Positions 1 to 7,667 of a DNA stretch of 64,000 nt are shown here, piece by piece; the first letter of the stretch is position 1; every line of letters begins with the position of its first letter. Under the pieces are notes generated by a model. The model did no database searches, was not told where the DNA came from, and saw nothing but the letters and a program-made list of their open reading frames with translations. Made by a program: the position numbers and the translations under genes. Source of the DNA: Dermacoccus abyssi (GTDB lineage: Bacteria > Actinomycetota > Actinomycetes > Actinomycetales > Dermatophilaceae); NCBI RefSeq assembly GCF_034541975.1, contig NZ_JAVYJM010000001.1, one strand, 5' to 3'.

Positions 1-431
1 TAGGCGGTGTTCGGGTCGAGCGAGCTCGTCGGTGCGTCGGCTCCGACCGCACGATCGACGGCGCTCTCGCCGCCGAACTGGTCGTCGGCCGTCTGCAGGC
101 CGTCCTGTCCGATGGCGCGGTCGATGGCCTCTTCGCTGCCGACCGCCGTGTCGCCGAAGTCACCGGTCGTCGTGCCTGCAGCGCCGGTGGCGGCGCCCTT
201 GGCAGACACCTTGTCGACGCCGGTCATGGCGGCATCCTGCGCCTTGGCGACCTTGTCGGCGTACTTGCCGCCGGTCTTGTCGTTGACGGTGGCGCCGGCC
301 TTCTGGACGGCCTCGGCGATCTTCTCGCGGTTGCCGTCAGCCGCGGCGGCGGCCTTCTCCTTGGCGAGCTGAGCCTTCTGGTCGAGGCCGAGTTCGGCTG
401 CCTTGGCCCTGAGCTTGTCGGTGAATCCCAT
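1..431 (-). CDS. MT0933-like (Rv0909-type) antitoxin-family protein, 3' end cut by window edge
   Basis: A small, Ala/Lys/Asp-rich hydrophilic protein starting MGFTDKLRAKAAEL. Residues about 34-70 contain NDKTGGKYADKVAKAQD, which matches the 'DKTGGKYADKV' core of the MT0933-like antitoxin family; proteins of this type in actinobacteria are often annotated as antitoxins or CsbD-like stress proteins. The C-terminal half is a low-complexity, acidic tail (DEAIDRAIGQDG, ESAVDRAVGADA) with a loose internal repeat. The reading frame is still open at base 1, where the last partial codon is TA, so it may end with the very next base. No toxin gene is visible beside it, so a toxin-antitoxin role is not supported here. 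Family assignment is fairly good; the function is unknown. Confidence 0.7.
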   Translation of the reverse strand, partial: MGFTDKLRAKAAELGLDQKAQLAKEKAAAAADGNREKIAEAVQKAGATVNDKTGGKYADKVAKAQDAAMTGVDKVSAKGAATGAAGTTTGDFGDTAVGSEEAIDRAIGQDGLQTADDQFGGESAVDRAVGADAPTSSLDPNTA

Positions 432-694
432 GATCGTCTCCCTGGTGGGTTCGATGGAAGGTCTTACCTGTCGTAACGAACCCTGCCACGCGGATGTTCC
501 GGGCACCAGAGGCAATTGGCCGGGATGCCGGGCCGGACGGACGATGCGCCGACACCAGCCGACGCAGGTCGCTGCCGGCGCCGCCTGCAACGGATCTCGA
601 CTGGTCGATGGCTCGGTGCATTCGTCGGGCCGACGCCCGCGGCGATGACGGCCCGAGCCACCCGCATCGGGGGCGCCAGGGGCGGGCAGCAGCG

Positions 695-1204
695 TCAGTC
701 GAGTTCGCGCACCGCGTCGGCGAGGGCGGGCATGGCCCGCTCCATCGTCGCGAGGGTCGTGACGAAGCCGTCCTGACCGCCGTACCAGGGGTCGGGCACG
801 CCGTCGCCGGGCTCGGCCTCGGGGTCGTAGTCGGTGAGGAGGACGACGTGGTCAGGCAGGTCCCCGCCGTAGATGTCGCGCATCCGGTCGAGGTGGATGT
901 CCTCCATGGCGACGACGAGGTCGTTCTCGTCGATCTCGTCGCGCGTGATCTGGTGCGCGCTGTGATCGTCGGCGTCGTAGCCGGCCTTCTTCAGTTCGGT
1001 GACGGCGCGAGGGTCGATCGGGTTGCCGATCTCCTCGGTGGACGTCGCGGCGCTCGTCAGCTCGACGTCGCCGAGGCCGTGTTCGGCGAAGTAGGTCGCC
1101 GCGACGCGCTCGGCCATCGGCGAGCGGCAGATGTTCCCCCAGCAGACGAACACCACCCTCCGAATGGGCGCCGCGGTGCCGGCGTCGCGTTTTCCAGGCA
1201 TCAT
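695..1204 (-). CDS. Low-molecular-weight protein tyrosine phosphatase
   Basis: A 169-residue cytoplasmic phosphatase of the LMW-PTP family, which removes phosphate from phosphotyrosine in proteins. The signature CX5R(S) is seen as C21-WGNIC-R27-S28 near the N-terminus, and the catalytic acid loop is the DPWYGG near residue 140, so both catalytic elements are present. Length is typical of the family. Its ATG overlaps the TGA of the upstream LLM oxidoreductase in an ATGA junction, so the two genes are translationally coupled. The substrate cannot be read from the sequence. Confidence 0.93.
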   Translation of the reverse strand: MMPGKRDAGTAAPIRRVVFVCWGNICRSPMAERVAATYFAEHGLGDVELTSAATSTEEIGNPIDPRAVTELKKAGYDADDHSAHQITRDEIDENDLVVAMEDIHLDRMRDIYGGDLPDHVVLLTDYDPEAEPGDGVPDPWYGGQDGFVTTLATMERAMPALADAVRELD

Positions 1205-2223
1205 CGAACGCTGGCGACGATCTCGAGAGCGCGCTTCTGGGCCTCGAGGCCGCGGGCCGCGTTCGTCATCATGAGCTCGTCGGCCATGGCGTGCTCGGCG
1301 AACTGCTCGAGGTAGGCGCCGACGCGCTCGGGGCCGCCGATGGCCGTGTAGGTGAGCATGTGCTTGGCCTGGTGACCCGCGGGCGAGTCGAGCAGCATCT
1401 CGATCTCGTCGTCGCTGAGGCGGCGGTCGGCAGCGCCGAAGCGGGTGGCGAGGGAGCGAACGCGGGCGCGCAGGACCTCCTCGTACATCGTCGCCGCGGC
1501 GTCGTCGGTCTCGGCCGCCACGACGTTGAGGGCCGCGATGACGTGCGGCTCGGCCAGTTGCTCGGAGGGGCGGAACTCGGTGCGGTAGGCGTAAACCGCG
1601 GCCTGCAGCGCGTCGGGCGCGAAGTGGCTCGCGAAGGCGTATGGCAGGCCGAGAGCGGCGGCGAGCTTGGCACCGAACATGCTCGAGCCGAGGATGTAGA
1701 GAGGCACGTGGGTGCCCTGGCCGGGCACGGCCTCGATGCCGGCGAGGGGGCTCTCGTCGGAGAGCAGGCCCTGGAGTTCGACGACGTCCTGGGGGAAGCG
1801 GTCGCTGGCGTGCGGGTCGCGTCGCAGGGCCTGCCAGGTCCGCTGGTCGGTGCCGGGCGCCCGTCCGAGGCCGAGGTCGATGCGGCCCGGGTGCAGTTCG
1901 GCGAGGGTGCCGAACTGCTCGGCGATGACGAGCGGGGAGTGGTTCGGGAGCATGACGCCACCGGAGCCGACACGGATCGTGTTCGTGCGCGCCGCGACGT
2001 GCGCGAGCAGCACCGACGTCGCCGCGGACGCGATGTGTTTCATGTTGTGGTGCTCGGCGAACCAGATGCGCTCGAAACGGCCCGTCGCCTCAGCCGCCTG
2101 GGCGAGCTCGACGCTCCCGTTGATGGCGTCGCCGACGCTCTGGCCGCCGCCCACCTGGGCGAGGTCGAGGATCGACAGGGGGATGTCACCGGCCTTCTTG
2201 GCGAACGACACGGTCTCGATCAT
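1201..2223 (-). CDS. LLM class flavin-dependent oxidoreductase
   Basis: A luciferase-like (TIM-barrel, FMN/F420-dependent) oxidoreductase of the group-1 type. Diagnostic stretches are PLSILDLAQVGGG near the N-terminus, RIWFAEHHN, IRVGSGGVMLPNHSPLVIAEQFGTL and GRIDLGLGRAPGTD. I chose the ATG at 2223 because homologous similarity begins about 13 residues after it; the frame is open to an ATG at 2325 that would add 34 Ser/Thr/Asp-rich residues and lies 11 bp after the SGNH hydrolase stop. Its stop overlaps the phosphatase start. Substrate unknown. Confidence 0.9.
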   Translation of the reverse strand: MIETVSFAKKAGDIPLSILDLAQVGGGQSVGDAINGSVELAQAAEATGRFERIWFAEHHNMKHIASAATSVLLAHVAARTNTIRVGSGGVMLPNHSPLVIAEQFGTLAELHPGRIDLGLGRAPGTDQRTWQALRRDPHASDRFPQDVVELQGLLSDESPLAGIEAVPGQGTHVPLYILGSSMFGAKLAAALGLPYAFASHFAPDALQAAVYAYRTEFRPSEQLAEPHVIAALNVVAAETDDAAATMYEEVLRARVRSLATRFGAADRRLSDDEIEMLLDSPAGHQAKHMLTYTAIGGPERVGAYLEQFAEHAMADELMMTNAARGLEAQKRALEIVASVR

Positions 2224-2336
2224 GGTGTCGTCCGGCGAGGAGCTCGCGCGGGTCGTCGGGTCGGTCGGGTGGGATGCGCCGTTGTCACTCACGTTCGGGT
2301 CAACGCCCGGCGTCGGGGCCGGCATTCCCCGGCGGC

Positions 2337-3212
2337 TCAGCTCGCTTCGGTGAGCAGGTGCGTGTCGGTGGGTCGCTTGGGTTCGGCGATGAGCGTGTCG
2401 AGGCGTTTGGCGAGCTTGCGGTGCAGCCAGGCCGAGGGGTGGAAGCCGTCCTCGGCGAAGGCCTTGTCCTTCTCGAGCAGCCCCGATTCTGTGAGCAGGT
2501 AGTGCTGCACGTTCGGGTAGGTGGCGACGACGTTAGCCGCGACGGCGTCGAAGCGCAGGGCGCGGCTGCCGAGGGTGTGGCCGAGGAACGTCGGCATCGC
2601 GGGGAACTCCTGGATCGGGGGCACGCCGAGCAGGACGACCTGCACGAGCGGATTCACCTCGGTGATCGTGTCGAGCAGTGTGCGCAGACTGGTGCGCCAG
2701 GCGTCCTCGGTGCGTAGGTTCTTCACGTCGTTGATGCCGACGCTGACGACGACCGCGTCGGCGCGCGCGAGTTCGCTGCGGACTGCGTCGGTGCCGGCGA
2801 GGAGGCTAACGTCGTGGGCGTCGGCGCCGGAGCGAGCGATGACGTGCCAGGCGACGGGGTGTTCGAAGCGCTCGGACATGCGGCAGGCGAGACGCCCGGC
2901 GATGCTGTCGCGGTGGTGTTCGATGCCGACGCCGTCGGCCACGCTGTCGCCGAGCACGACGAGGTGATGGTCGTCCTCGGGCTCGAAGTGAGAGCCGTTC
3001 GGCACGGTACTGGCCACGCCCTCACGCGCGGTGGCGCTGGGCAGCCGGGCGATGTCGTGACGCACACGTCGCCCCTGGACGATGAGCGCGGGCGCGCGCA
3101 GAAGAAGCGTCGGCAGCGAGCACCCGGGTGCTCGGGAGGAGACCTTCGAGCGGACGCGGCGGACGGCGCGGGCGACCCCGGACGAGCGGCGTTCGGCTAA
3201 GAGGTCACGCAT
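2337..3212 (-). CDS. SGNH/GDSL-family hydrolase
   Basis: A serine esterase/lipase-like hydrolase of the SGNH superfamily, about 291 residues. Block I is LVVLGDSVADG (nucleophile Ser), block III is VVVSVGINDVKNL (Asn in GIND), and block V is EDGFHPSAWLH (catalytic Asp and His). The N-terminal 60 residues are basic and may hold a short amphipathic or membrane-associated helix rather than a clear signal peptide. Two further in-frame ATGs at 3221 and 3269 are possible starts; none has a strong Shine-Dalgarno. It lies upstream of the LLM oxidoreductase on the same strand. Substrate unknown. Confidence 0.85.
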   Translation of the reverse strand: MRDLLAERRSSGVARAVRRVRSKVSSRAPGCSLPTLLLRAPALIVQGRRVRHDIARLPSATAREGVASTVPNGSHFEPEDDHHLVVLGDSVADGVGIEHHRDSIAGRLACRMSERFEHPVAWHVIARSGADAHDVSLLAGTDAVRSELARADAVVVSVGINDVKNLRTEDAWRTSLRTLLDTITEVNPLVQVVLLGVPPIQEFPAMPTFLGHTLGSRALRFDAVAANVVATYPNVQHYLLTESGLLEKDKAFAEDGFHPSAWLHRKLAKRLDTLIAEPKRPTDTHLLTEAS

Positions 3213-3327
3213 GGCGCCCATGGTTGCCGATTTCACGAAGATGACGCCACGCCGACGCGACTCGTTCACCCAACCGTTAGGTCGCTGTGACCTGCGGGTG
3301 AGCTACCTCACCCGATCCGCGCGAGCT

Positions 3328-4821
3328 TCACTCGTCGGCGGGTGCCGAAGCCAGCTGTTCCTCAAGTGCTGAGGCGACGGCTTCGAACTCGGCCAAGGCT
3401 GCGGTGAGGTCTTCGACGATCTCACGAGCGATGATGTCGGGAGAGGGTAGTGAGTCGAGGTCATCTAGCGATTCGTCACGCAACCATGTGATGTCGAGGT
3501 TGGCCTTGTCGCGCGCCACGATCTCGTCGTAAGTGAAGGCCTTCCACCGCTCGGACTCGACGCGCTCGTCGAACGCTGCGCGCTTGTACCCGTCGACGAA
3601 CTCGTCAAGGTCCGAACGTTGCAGCGGTTTCTGCTTGAGCGTGAAGTGCTTGTTGGTCCGGAGGTCGTAGACCCACAATTTCTCGGTCCATGGTTTGCCG
3701 GGGCGTGCCATCTTCTTGTCGAAGAACAGAACATTGGCCTTCACGCCCTGCGCGTAGAAGATGCCTGTGGGCAGGCGCAGCATTGTGTGAAGGTCGTAGT
3801 CGGTGAGCAGCTTGCGGCGGATAGTCTCCCCAGCGCCGCCTTCGAAGAGGACGTTGTCGGGCAGGACAACGGCGGCGCGGCCGTTCGTCTCCAGGATCGT
3901 CATGATGTGCTGAACGAAGTTGAGCTGCTTGTTGCTCGTGGTGGCGACGAAGTCCTGACGTTCGATCGTCTGGCCGTCCTTCGATTCGCGGCCGTCCTCG
4001 CCGATCATCGTCATTGACGACTTGCGTCCGAACGGCGGGTTCGACAGAACGACCGACCACCGCTCGCCGGGGTCTGCGGTGAGCGAGTCGCGCACGTCGA
4101 TGAGGGCGTCGGAGTTGAAACTACCCATGCCGTGCAGCAAGAGATTCATCGAGGCGAGTCGGGCTGTGCCGTCAACGATCTCGACGCCGTGGGCAAAGTC
4201 GTACTGCAGGTTGTGACGCTGATTCGGTGTCATCTCGTCGACGCCGGTCGATGCGTGTTCGTGAGCGACCAGCAGGAAGCCGCCGGTGCCGCAGGCCGGG
4301 TCGACGACCCGGTCGTTGACTGTGGGGTCGATGACGTCGACGATCGCCTGGATGAGGGGGCGCGGGGTGAAGTATTGGCCGGCCCCTGAGCCCTTGTCCG
4401 AGGCCCCCTTCGCGAGCAGACCTTCGTAGGCGTCGCCGTTGATGTCGGTGCCGGTGGCGGACCACTTCTCCTTGCCGATGAGATCGACGATGAGGCGGCG
4501 CAGTTTGGCGGGGTCGGTGACGCGGTTCTGGGCCTTGCGGAAGACGGTGCCGATGACGCCGTCCTCCTTGGCGAGACCGTTCAGGATGCGCGTGTATTCG
4601 CGTTCGAGGTCGTCACCTGTCGCCTCCATGAGGTGGTTCCACGAGTACTCCTCGGGGATGATCCGCTGTGGCTTGAGAGGTCGGGTGGCCCGCTCGTGCG
4701 CCATCTTGAGGAACAACAGGTAGGTGAGTTGCTCCGCGTACTCGATGACTCCGACGCCGTCATCGCGAAGCACGTCGCAGTACGACCAGAGCTTGTCGAC
4801 GAGTTGGCGTGCGGTGGTCAT
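3328..4821 (-). CDS. hsdM: Type I restriction-modification methyltransferase subunit
   Basis: N6-adenine DNA methylase subunit of a type I restriction-modification enzyme, 497 residues, acting with HsdS. The N-terminal HsdM helical domain (about residues 5-130) is followed by the AdoMet-binding motif DPACGTGGFLL (motif I, about residue 180) and the catalytic motif IV SNPPFG (about residue 266). Full length with no lesion. It is the last gene of a minus-strand cluster and is unusually separated from hsdS by three genes. The 152 bp upstream carries an inverted repeat (4924-4971) that matches one in front of the AlbA_2 regulator gene, so I infer that it is controlled by that protein. Confidence 0.95.
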   Translation of the reverse strand: MTTARQLVDKLWSYCDVLRDDGVGVIEYAEQLTYLLFLKMAHERATRPLKPQRIIPEEYSWNHLMEATGDDLEREYTRILNGLAKEDGVIGTVFRKAQNRVTDPAKLRRLIVDLIGKEKWSATGTDINGDAYEGLLAKGASDKGSGAGQYFTPRPLIQAIVDVIDPTVNDRVVDPACGTGGFLLVAHEHASTGVDEMTPNQRHNLQYDFAHGVEIVDGTARLASMNLLLHGMGSFNSDALIDVRDSLTADPGERWSVVLSNPPFGRKSSMTMIGEDGRESKDGQTIERQDFVATTSNKQLNFVQHIMTILETNGRAAVVLPDNVLFEGGAGETIRRKLLTDYDLHTMLRLPTGIFYAQGVKANVLFFDKKMARPGKPWTEKLWVYDLRTNKHFTLKQKPLQRSDLDEFVDGYKRAAFDERVESERWKAFTYDEIVARDKANLDITWLRDESLDDLDSLPSPDIIAREIVEDLTAALAEFEAVASALEEQLASAPADE

Positions 4822-4923
4822 GTCGTCTGTCTTTCGTCGGTGATGCGATCGGCTCGCAGGTTCTGGCCCTGCACGAGGTATCGGGTGCCAAATGTACGGT
4901 GCGGTTCGCAGTCGGGTGCTGCC

Positions 4924-4971
4924 CAGAGTCCAACTCAGAGTTCACGAGTGGCACGTTCGAGTTGGACTCTG
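4924..4971. promoter_or_regulatory. Inverted-repeat operator upstream of hsdM
   Basis: Two perfect 13-bp arms, CAGAGTCCAACTC (4924-4936) and GAGTTGGACTCTG (4959-4971), separated by 22 bp. The half-site is 12/13 identical to the arm of the larger inverted repeat at 6466-6514. It sits between the AlbA_2 gene stop and the hsdM start, about 100 bp before hsdM. Binding by the AlbA_2/wHTH protein is inference. Confidence 0.7.
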
Positions 4972-4973
4972 CC

Positions 4974-6461
4974 TCACGAGAGCGCGTACGTGGTGCCGCG
5001 GTCTCCCTGCTTGCCGCGCATGACGACTTCGTTGGTCTCTCTGAGCTGGTTGAGTGCGTAGTAGACACTCCCTCGACTGAGTTGGGCGCGTTCTCTGATT
5101 TGTTTCGCGGTGAGTGGCCCTTGCGCGAGTGCCGTAAGCACGAGGCCGGTGTTGCCATCACGCACCTCCCGGGCGGGCCGTGTGGCCTGCTCCAGCTCCG
5201 GTCGAGGAGGCGTGGGTGCAGGCGTGTCGTCTGGGCGCCAGAGTGTGGCTTTGAACTGCACGCCTGTATCCGTCAACGTAGGGCGTCGTAGCCCCGCGGC
5301 AGCGGTTGAGTCGAAGACGGTGCGGATGCCGCCGCCCTCGCCTTCGATGATGGACGCACCGTCGTCGGTCGTCAGCTTCTTCGCGATGTTGTAGAGACGC
5401 TGGTTCACTGCCGCCTGAGCGTGATCGTCACTCTCGAGTTGCTGGCGCGAGACACCGCGCAGACCACCAGGGTTCAGGACGAAGAGTCCCGATTGGCTGA
5501 GGCGAATTTGGATGGACTTGCCCATATCCAGCGTGTTGGGTCCGAGGTCGCGATGCACGAGCGCGTTTGCGATGAGCTCGCGGACCGCGCGAAGTGGCAG
5601 CTCGGGCTCGCGGACCATGTGGCCGTCGTCTCGATAGCGACGGTTGACGCTGAGATTCTGTTCTACCCACGACAGGATCTCTTTGAGCAGGACGGGGATC
5701 GGGCCGGTGAAGTCGACGAGATTCTTTGTTCGGGCCTGCGAACCGCTGGGCAGCTGGACGGCTGCTGTCACGGTCAAACTCGGGTACTCGCCTTGAGGGT
5801 ACGAGCCGAGGGCGTACAACCCCGCGACTGTAGGCTCCCCGCTGGCGACGACGACGCCCGTCCAGCGCAGGATGTCGGAGTCTGAGGCGTTGGCCAGGCG
5901 TGGGTCGGCGCGGCGAGCGTTGTCGAGGTACTGCGTGAGGAGCTCCGGCTGCAGGTCGGCCTGCGTCAGACCTTTGACCGAGCGCTTGTCATATTCGACC
6001 TGTTCTGTGGCGTGGAGCTTGTCGACGTCGAGCATGCGCAACTCGTGCTCGTGCATAACGTAGTCGCCGTCGCTCTGACGCAGGTAGGCCTTTCCCGCAC
6101 ATGTTGCCGGCCGATCGATGACGCGCAGTGGCACAACTTCGGCAACGACGAGGGGCTTGCCCTGAATCTCCATGGTGTAGGCGTTGATTTGTGGAGGAGG
6201 TGTGACGGCGTTCCGGGCTTTCGAGACCAGGCCTGCTTCAAGCTCGGCTGGGTTGCTCACGCCGAAGATTTCGAATGCTGGATCGTCGACACCGAGGACG
6301 ATGGTGCCTCCCTCGGGCATGTTGGCGAAGGCGCACGAGGTCTCCGCCAGGCTTTCGGGGAGGCCGTGTTCCGCGCGTTTGACCTCGATGGAGGCCGAGT
6401 CGCCTTTGCGCATCCGCAAACTGTCGAAGGCGGCGAGGAGCGCTTCTTCATTCCAACTCAC
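4974..6461 (-). CDS. AlbA_2 (Schlafen-like) domain protein with ATPase-like fold and C-terminal winged helix; probable regulator of the restriction cluster
   Basis: About 495 residues. An AlbA_2 domain occupies roughly residues 5-140 (IEVKRAEHGLPESLAETSCAFANMPEGGTIVLGVDD), a GHKL/HATPase_c_4-like region lies near 280-400 (REPELPLRAVRELIANALVHRDL, then NPGGLRGV), and a winged helix ends the protein (LTAKQIRERAQLSRGSVYYALNQL). Proteins of this build often sit inside type I restriction loci and are predicted DNA-binding regulators. I prefer the GTG at 6461 (VSWNEEALLAAFD), because the alternative TTG at 6488 would place an operator arm inside the coding region. Neither start has a clear Shine-Dalgarno. 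Matching inverted repeats in front of this gene and in front of hsdM suggest autoregulation plus control of hsdM (inference). Confidence 0.82.
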   Translation of the reverse strand: MSWNEEALLAAFDSLRMRKGDSASIEVKRAEHGLPESLAETSCAFANMPEGGTIVLGVDDPAFEIFGVSNPAELEAGLVSKARNAVTPPPQINAYTMEIQGKPLVVAEVVPLRVIDRPATCAGKAYLRQSDGDYVMHEHELRMLDVDKLHATEQVEYDKRSVKGLTQADLQPELLTQYLDNARRADPRLANASDSDILRWTGVVVASGEPTVAGLYALGSYPQGEYPSLTVTAAVQLPSGSQARTKNLVDFTGPIPVLLKEILSWVEQNLSVNRRYRDDGHMVREPELPLRAVRELIANALVHRDLGPNTLDMGKSIQIRLSQSGLFVLNPGGLRGVSRQQLESDDHAQAAVNQRLYNIAKKLTTDDGASIIEGEGGGIRTVFDSTAAAGLRRPTLTDTGVQFKATLWRPDDTPAPTPPRPELEQATRPAREVRDGNTGLVLTALAQGPLTAKQIRERAQLSRGSVYYALNQLRETNEVVMRGKQGDRGTTYALS

Positions 6462-6465
6462 AGTC

Positions 6466-6514
6466 TCAGAGTACAACTCACAATCCAACAGTCAGAGTGT
6501 GAGTTGTACTCTGA
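6466..6514. promoter_or_regulatory. 17-bp inverted-repeat operator at the start of the AlbA_2 gene
   Basis: Perfect 17-bp arms TCAGAGTACAACTCACA (6466-6482) and TGTGAGTTGTACTCTGA (6498-6514) with a 15-bp spacer. The arms contain the same core, CAGAGTNCAACTC, as the repeat upstream of hsdM. The left arm ends 4 bp before the GTG start chosen for the AlbA_2 gene, a position that would block transcription or translation initiation. An extra direct copy of CAACTCACA is at 6454-6462. Confidence 0.75.
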
Positions 6515-6524
6515 ACAATTGTTC
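6513..6524. promoter_or_regulatory. SOS-box-like palindrome next to the AlbA_2 operator
   Basis: GAACAATTGTTC is a perfect 12-bp palindrome with the GAAC-N4-GTTC form of the Gram-positive/actinobacterial LexA box, followed by GA as in the common TCGAAC-N4-GTTCGA consensus. It overlaps the outer end of the right operator arm by two bases and lies 18 bp beyond the stop of the neighbouring nuclease gene. LexA binding is inferred from form only. Confidence 0.5.
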
Positions 6525-6542
6525 GATTAGGGGCGTGGTGGT

Positions 6543-7592
6543 TTACACATCGCGACGTTCGACGACGTAGACCTGGCGCAGCGGAAGCCGGTCGCGCCAC
6601 TTCAGTGGTAACTGCGAGTAGTGGGCGATGACCAGGCGCGCCACTTCGGCCCCGTCGAGGAGGCGCAGGTTTTGGCGCTCTCGTTCGACCCCGATCGCTT
6701 CGCGGCTGTACGTGCCGAGCGCTACGAACAGCCCGTGCTCGTCTCGGGGCGCAAGTGCTCCGAGCAGTCGTTGAACCTCGGGACGGCCCATCGTCGCAGT
6801 CGTGTGCTTGCACTGAACCTTGATGATGGGCGGCTGGAGGCCCAGGGCGTCCCGGTGTGCGATCACGTCGATGCCTCCGTCACCGGTGAAGTCGGTGACG
6901 CGCGCTTCGTATCCCATGGCACGCAGGAGGTCGGCCGTGAAGATCTCGAACTCCCGGTCGCTCAGTTCATCGAGCAGCGTCCGGACGATGAAGTCGTTCG
7001 TCGACTGTTCGATCGCTTCGGCCGTGGGGAGTACGCTCGCCCCCGGTTCGCTCGAGGATGTCTCGGCGGGCACGATGCTAGCCGTGTCGTCCTCCTTGGC
7101 GGCCGCCGATTGGAGGAACGCCTCCTCCGTCGGTGCGGCGAGGAAGTCGGTGAAGACCCGTTCGTGCTTGCTCACCTGGAACAAGGTGATGGCCGAGCCG
7201 ATTTCGTACAGGGCGCTTTGCGGAAACAGGCCGCGAGGCACGTTCGTCCTGAGCCACTCGACGCTGCGCCGGTGGGGTTGGCGGCGTTCTTCCGCCTCAA
7301 ACCGGTAGGGGCCCGTGACCCGCCCAAAGTTGAGGGTGCTGTTCGCCTTGTTCGGGGCGATGACGAGGTCACCCTCGGTCATGACGAAGGCGAACCGCAG
7401 GAGCACCCCGGCCCACACCGGGATTGCACCGGCTTTGGCGGTGGGATAGCGCTGCTGCACCTCCCGCTTCATGTGCTCGCGATCATCACCGATCGTGCGC
7501 AGGTCGGGCATCTCCTCCCACCCGACGGAGATAAACCTGTCGGTGATCAGTTCGTCACCGAGAGTGTCGTTGTGGATGCCCCACATCGTCAT
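6543..7592 (-). CDS. Restriction endonuclease with C-terminal Mrr-type nuclease domain
   Basis: 349 residues. The N-terminal half (MTMWGIHNDTLGDEL ... VTGPYRFE) resembles the EVE/PUA-like substrate-sensing domains that precede Mrr nucleases. A Ser/Ala/Glu-rich linker lies near residues 160-190. The C-terminal Mrr_cat domain begins near LDELSDREFEIFTADLLRAMGY, and its catalytic residues are visible as GDGGIDVIAH (Asp) and IIKVQCKH (Gln-x-Lys). Such enzymes usually cut modified or foreign DNA; the target is unknown. A strong Shine-Dalgarno (AGGAGG) precedes the ATG. It follows mrr by 75 bp in the same direction. Confidence 0.85.
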   Translation of the reverse strand: MTMWGIHNDTLGDELITDRFISVGWEEMPDLRTIGDDREHMKREVQQRYPTAKAGAIPVWAGVLLRFAFVMTEGDLVIAPNKANSTLNFGRVTGPYRFEAEERRQPHRRSVEWLRTNVPRGLFPQSALYEIGSAITLFQVSKHERVFTDFLAAPTEEAFLQSAAAKEDDTASIVPAETSSSEPGASVLPTAEAIEQSTNDFIVRTLLDELSDREFEIFTADLLRAMGYEARVTDFTGDGGIDVIAHRDALGLQPPIIKVQCKHTTATMGRPEVQRLLGALAPRDEHGLFVALGTYSREAIGVERERQNLRLLDGAEVARLVIAHYSQLPLKWRDRLPLRQVYVVERRDV

Positions 7593-7667
7593 GACTGTGT
7601 TCCCTCCTGTTGGGAGTCGCTCGCGCCCCGAAGGTCAGCGTTCATGAGGTGACGACGGTTTCGCCTG

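Noticed and set aside
432..694. Short frames between the MT0933-like gene and the phosphatase
   Set aside because: Mutually overlapping, Arg-rich and without ribosome-binding sites; the gap more likely holds promoters only.
4857..4900. Additional AlbA_2 operator copy nearer to hsdM
   Set aside because: Only the 4924-4971 dyad matches; nothing similar lies between it and the hsdM ATG, or before hsdR.
6462..6488. TTG start for the AlbA_2 protein
   Set aside because: It would place the left operator arm inside the gene; similarity to the family begins after the GTG at 6461. Not fully excluded.
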